Below, piece after piece: positions 5,758-7,337 of a DNA stretch of 7,337 nucleotides. The notes beneath the pieces were generated by a model. That model had not been told where the DNA came from and did not search any database. It worked only from the letters and a program-made list of their open reading frames with translations. The DNA is taken from NCBI GenBank assembly GCA_027083715.1, contig JALWNR010000122.1, positions 1 to 7,337 of the forward strand. The letters are read 5' to 3'. This DNA is from Bacteroidales bacterium (lineage in GTDB: Bacteria; Bacteroidota; Bacteroidia; Bacteroidales; NBLH01). Numbering within the stretch: the stretch's first letter is position 1; every line of letters starts with the position of its first letter. The position numbers were made by a program, and so were the translations under genes.

Positions 5758-6723
5758 TTAATTAGTGGTAAAACTTATTACTTCACCATAAAATACATGT
5801 ATCCCATCTGTAGCATATGCCCTGATATAATAAGTCTGATTTGGTAATAAACCATCAACATCTCCTGAATAAGGGCCCAACTTACTAATAGCACCCAATG
5901 AATTATGTTCATTATTTAAAGTTGGCGAAGAGGTTTGTAATGACCAGCAATGTCCGTAATCTCTGATTGGCTCTATTCCCAGGCTCCTGATAGCACCATA
6001 GGCAATTGCCTTTGTTTGCTGCACATCAACAATACCGGTTTCTACACTAATTACTGACTCAAACACCACAGTGTTAGAATAAACAATACCGCCGGCTGAT
6101 TTTAAATAGCCACGAATATAGTATCGCCCCATATTTAAATTATTGATAGCCGTTGTAAAAGTTTTATTACTATCTAAAGAGCCGAAAGCACTTTTAGCAT
6201 CATCAATTGTAGGAGGATCTGTTTGCGACCAACAATGCCCATAATCTTCAAAATTCATCGATCCTATATTATAAACACTTGAACTTACCAATAGATTAGT
6301 TTCTGTCAGACTTGTTAAACTATCAGTACTAAACTCAATATCATCAGCCGTTACTATAAATTTTAAAGTATTTCCATAAACATATTCTTTACCATCAAAG
6401 ATATAACTCCTTATATAATGCTCTACTCCGGGAATAATTTTTCTCAATTCACTAATAAAAGTATCTCTTTCTACAATTCCACCCAACTCTGTTTTATAAT
6501 CGTTTACGGTTGGTTCTTTATTAATTGACCAACAATGCCCATGCTGTATAATTTTTTTCTCACCAATATCTAAAACGGTTCCATAAGCAACAATCTTAGA
6601 AGAATTAATTTCGATACTGTCTGTTTTAGTATCCATAACCCTGACAATATCAAATTTTTCACACGATACCATCAGAGCAATAAAGACACCACTCATCAAA
6701 ACGATTATTTTTTTATAATCCAT
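5758..6723 (-). CDS. Lipoprotein with three FN3-like 'GHCWS' repeats
   Basis: This 321-residue surface protein has a lysine-containing N-terminus, a hydrophobic stretch and the lipobox-like L-M-V-S-C ending at C21, so it is probably lipidated by Lgt and cleaved by Lsp. After that come three tandem repeats of about 95-100 residues (roughly 31-125, 126-224 and 225-321). Each is built of predicted beta strands and contains H/Y-G-H-C-W-S (61-66, 161-166, 256-261), then P-T-x-x-(D/N), a glycine turn, and Y-Y/H-I-R-x-Y followed by Y-G-x or Y-S-N. This pattern is common in FN3-like repeats of Bacteroidota surface proteins, where the motif more often reads G-x-C-W-S. The first repeat is the most diverged. 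The residue after C21 is glutamate, not the aspartate of inner-membrane retention. It lies 25 bases after the tail-fibre-like gene and 13 bases before the pseudo-caspase gene, which implies co-transcription. A binding or adhesive role is likely; the ligand is unknown. Confidence 0.85.
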   Translation of the reverse strand: MDYKKIIVLMSGVFIALMVSCEKFDIVRVMDTKTDSIEINSSKIVAYGTVLDIGEKKIIQHGHCWSINKEPTVNDYKTELGGIVERDTFISELRKIIPGVEHYIRSYIFDGKEYVYGNTLKFIVTADDIEFSTDSLTSLTETNLLVSSSVYNIGSMNFEDYGHCWSQTDPPTIDDAKSAFGSLDSNKTFTTAINNLNMGRYYIRGYLKSAGGIVYSNTVVFESVISVETGIVDVQQTKAIAYGAIRSLGIEPIRDYGHCWSLQTSSPTLNNEHNSLGAISKLGPYSGDVDGLLPNQTYYIRAYATDGIHVFYGEVISFTTN

Positions 6724-6748
6724 TTTTTTGTTTTTATAAATATCTTGC

Positions 6749-7337
6749 TTAATTATTCAACTGAGCCCAGCCGCCATTTATATAACAATAAATATTATTA
6801 TCGGTACTGTCCAGGTATATATCGCCTTCCTGAGGAGATGCCGGTGCTGATGCCATAGGTGTCAAGTGCAGAACACTATTAATATTTACCGTTCCGTTAA
6901 AGTCTGCATTTCCACTCGCTGATAAAGTTGTAAATGCACCACTGTTTGCAGTGGTTCCGCCTATTGCTCCGGGTGCACTCAAGTCCAGGTAGGCTCCTGT
7001 AATTGCAGTACCGTTCCATGTGCCTGAAGTTATTATACCTACTGTTGTAATATTAGCTCCTGTTCTGTCGTTTACATAAGTTTCGGTTGCCAATGTGCCA
7101 CTTGTTGGTAGCGTAATATTTGTTGCAGCTGTACTGGTAAATTGAACAGTATTAGCTCCGCTAAATGTCAGTGCTCCGCCGGTGGTAAAAGTACCGCCTA
7201 AACTCACTGCATTACCGCCAATGCTTGAAACTGTCATATTGCCTGTATTATCAATGCTTGCATCGCCACTTAAGGTTACACCGGCAGCTACATTACTCGC
7301 ATTACCGACAAATATTTGTGCACTATTTAAAATATTG
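6749..7337 (-). CDS. C-terminal part of a long tail-fibre/adhesin-like repeat protein (partial at window edge)
   Basis: The frame is open from the right edge of the window (first full codon 7336-7334) down to a TAA at 6751-6749, giving 195 residues. The ATG at 7237 is merely an internal methionine, as the sequence upstream reads on in the same style (A-Q-I-F-V-G-N-A-S-N-V-A). The protein is rich in Gly, Ala, Ser, Thr and Asn. It repeats short units such as G-G-T-F-T-T-G-G-A, L-P-T-S-G-T-L-A-T, I-T-S-G-T-W-N-G-T-A-I and S-G-A-F-T-T-L-S-A-S-G-N. Such units are typical of tail-fibre-like and choice-of-anchor proteins in phages and in Bacteroidota. The end, with S-P-Q-E-G-D-I-Y-L-D-S-T-D-N-N-I-Y and G-G-W-A-Q-L, is the usual closing module of these proteins. 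It has low similarity value and no catalytic motif. It heads the three-gene leftward set, so the operon promoter lies outside the window. Whether it is phage-derived or a host surface protein cannot be told here. Confidence 0.75.
   Translation of the reverse strand, partial: NILNSAQIFVGNASNVAAGVTLSGDASIDNTGNMTVSSIGGNAVSLGGTFTTGGALTFSGANTVQFTSTAATNITLPTSGTLATETYVNDRTGANITTVGIITSGTWNGTAITGAYLDLSAPGAIGGTTANSGAFTTLSASGNADFNGTVNINSVLHLTPMASAPASPQEGDIYLDSTDNNIYCYINGGWAQLNN

Overview
The window is AT-rich DNA that looks chromosomal and most likely comes from a member of the Bacteroidota. Three things point there. Both tRNA genes are preceded by near-perfect Bacteroidota-type promoters (TTTG, 18-20 bases, TAxxTTTG). 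Most start codons follow A-rich stretches rather than Shine-Dalgarno sequences. The protein families (DUF5683-like/caspase fusion, 'GHCWS' repeat lipoprotein, small GIY-YIG protein, XRE-S24 repressor) are ones often met in that phylum. No species can be named from the sequence alone.

Left part (1-840): a patch of imperfect direct and inverted repeats surrounds a perfect ATTCCC-N8-GGGAAT hairpin. It lies just upstream of a small GIY-YIG nuclease gene whose ancestral start codon appears to be lost (ATA where ATG is expected). Two convergent tRNA genes follow, tRNA-Arg(ACG) on + and tRNA-Leu(GAG) on -. Between them lie a tRNA-Arg terminator and a 16-bp perfect bidirectional terminator hairpin.

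Middle (890-3745): an XRE/S24 LexA-like repressor on - is divergent from a small phospholipase-D-like protein on +. The AT-rich spacer between them carries palindromes and repeated TTTTGATT boxes, so the repressor may control itself and its neighbour. The PLD-like protein has its H-x-K-x4-D motif changed to K-x-H-x4-D. A strong terminator then separates it from a DUF2252 (kinase/APH-like) gene.

Right part (3789-7337, all -): three closely packed genes probably form one operon reading leftward. First comes the C-terminal part of a long low-complexity tail-fibre/adhesin-like protein that runs off the window. Next is a lipoprotein with three 'GHCWS' FN3-like repeats. Last is a 651-residue exported/membrane protein ending in a caspase fold in which both catalytic residues are replaced (His to Gln490, Cys to Ser540). 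The most striking theme is this surface module ending in a pseudo-caspase. A second apparent pseudo-enzyme, the PLD-like protein, lies elsewhere in the same window.
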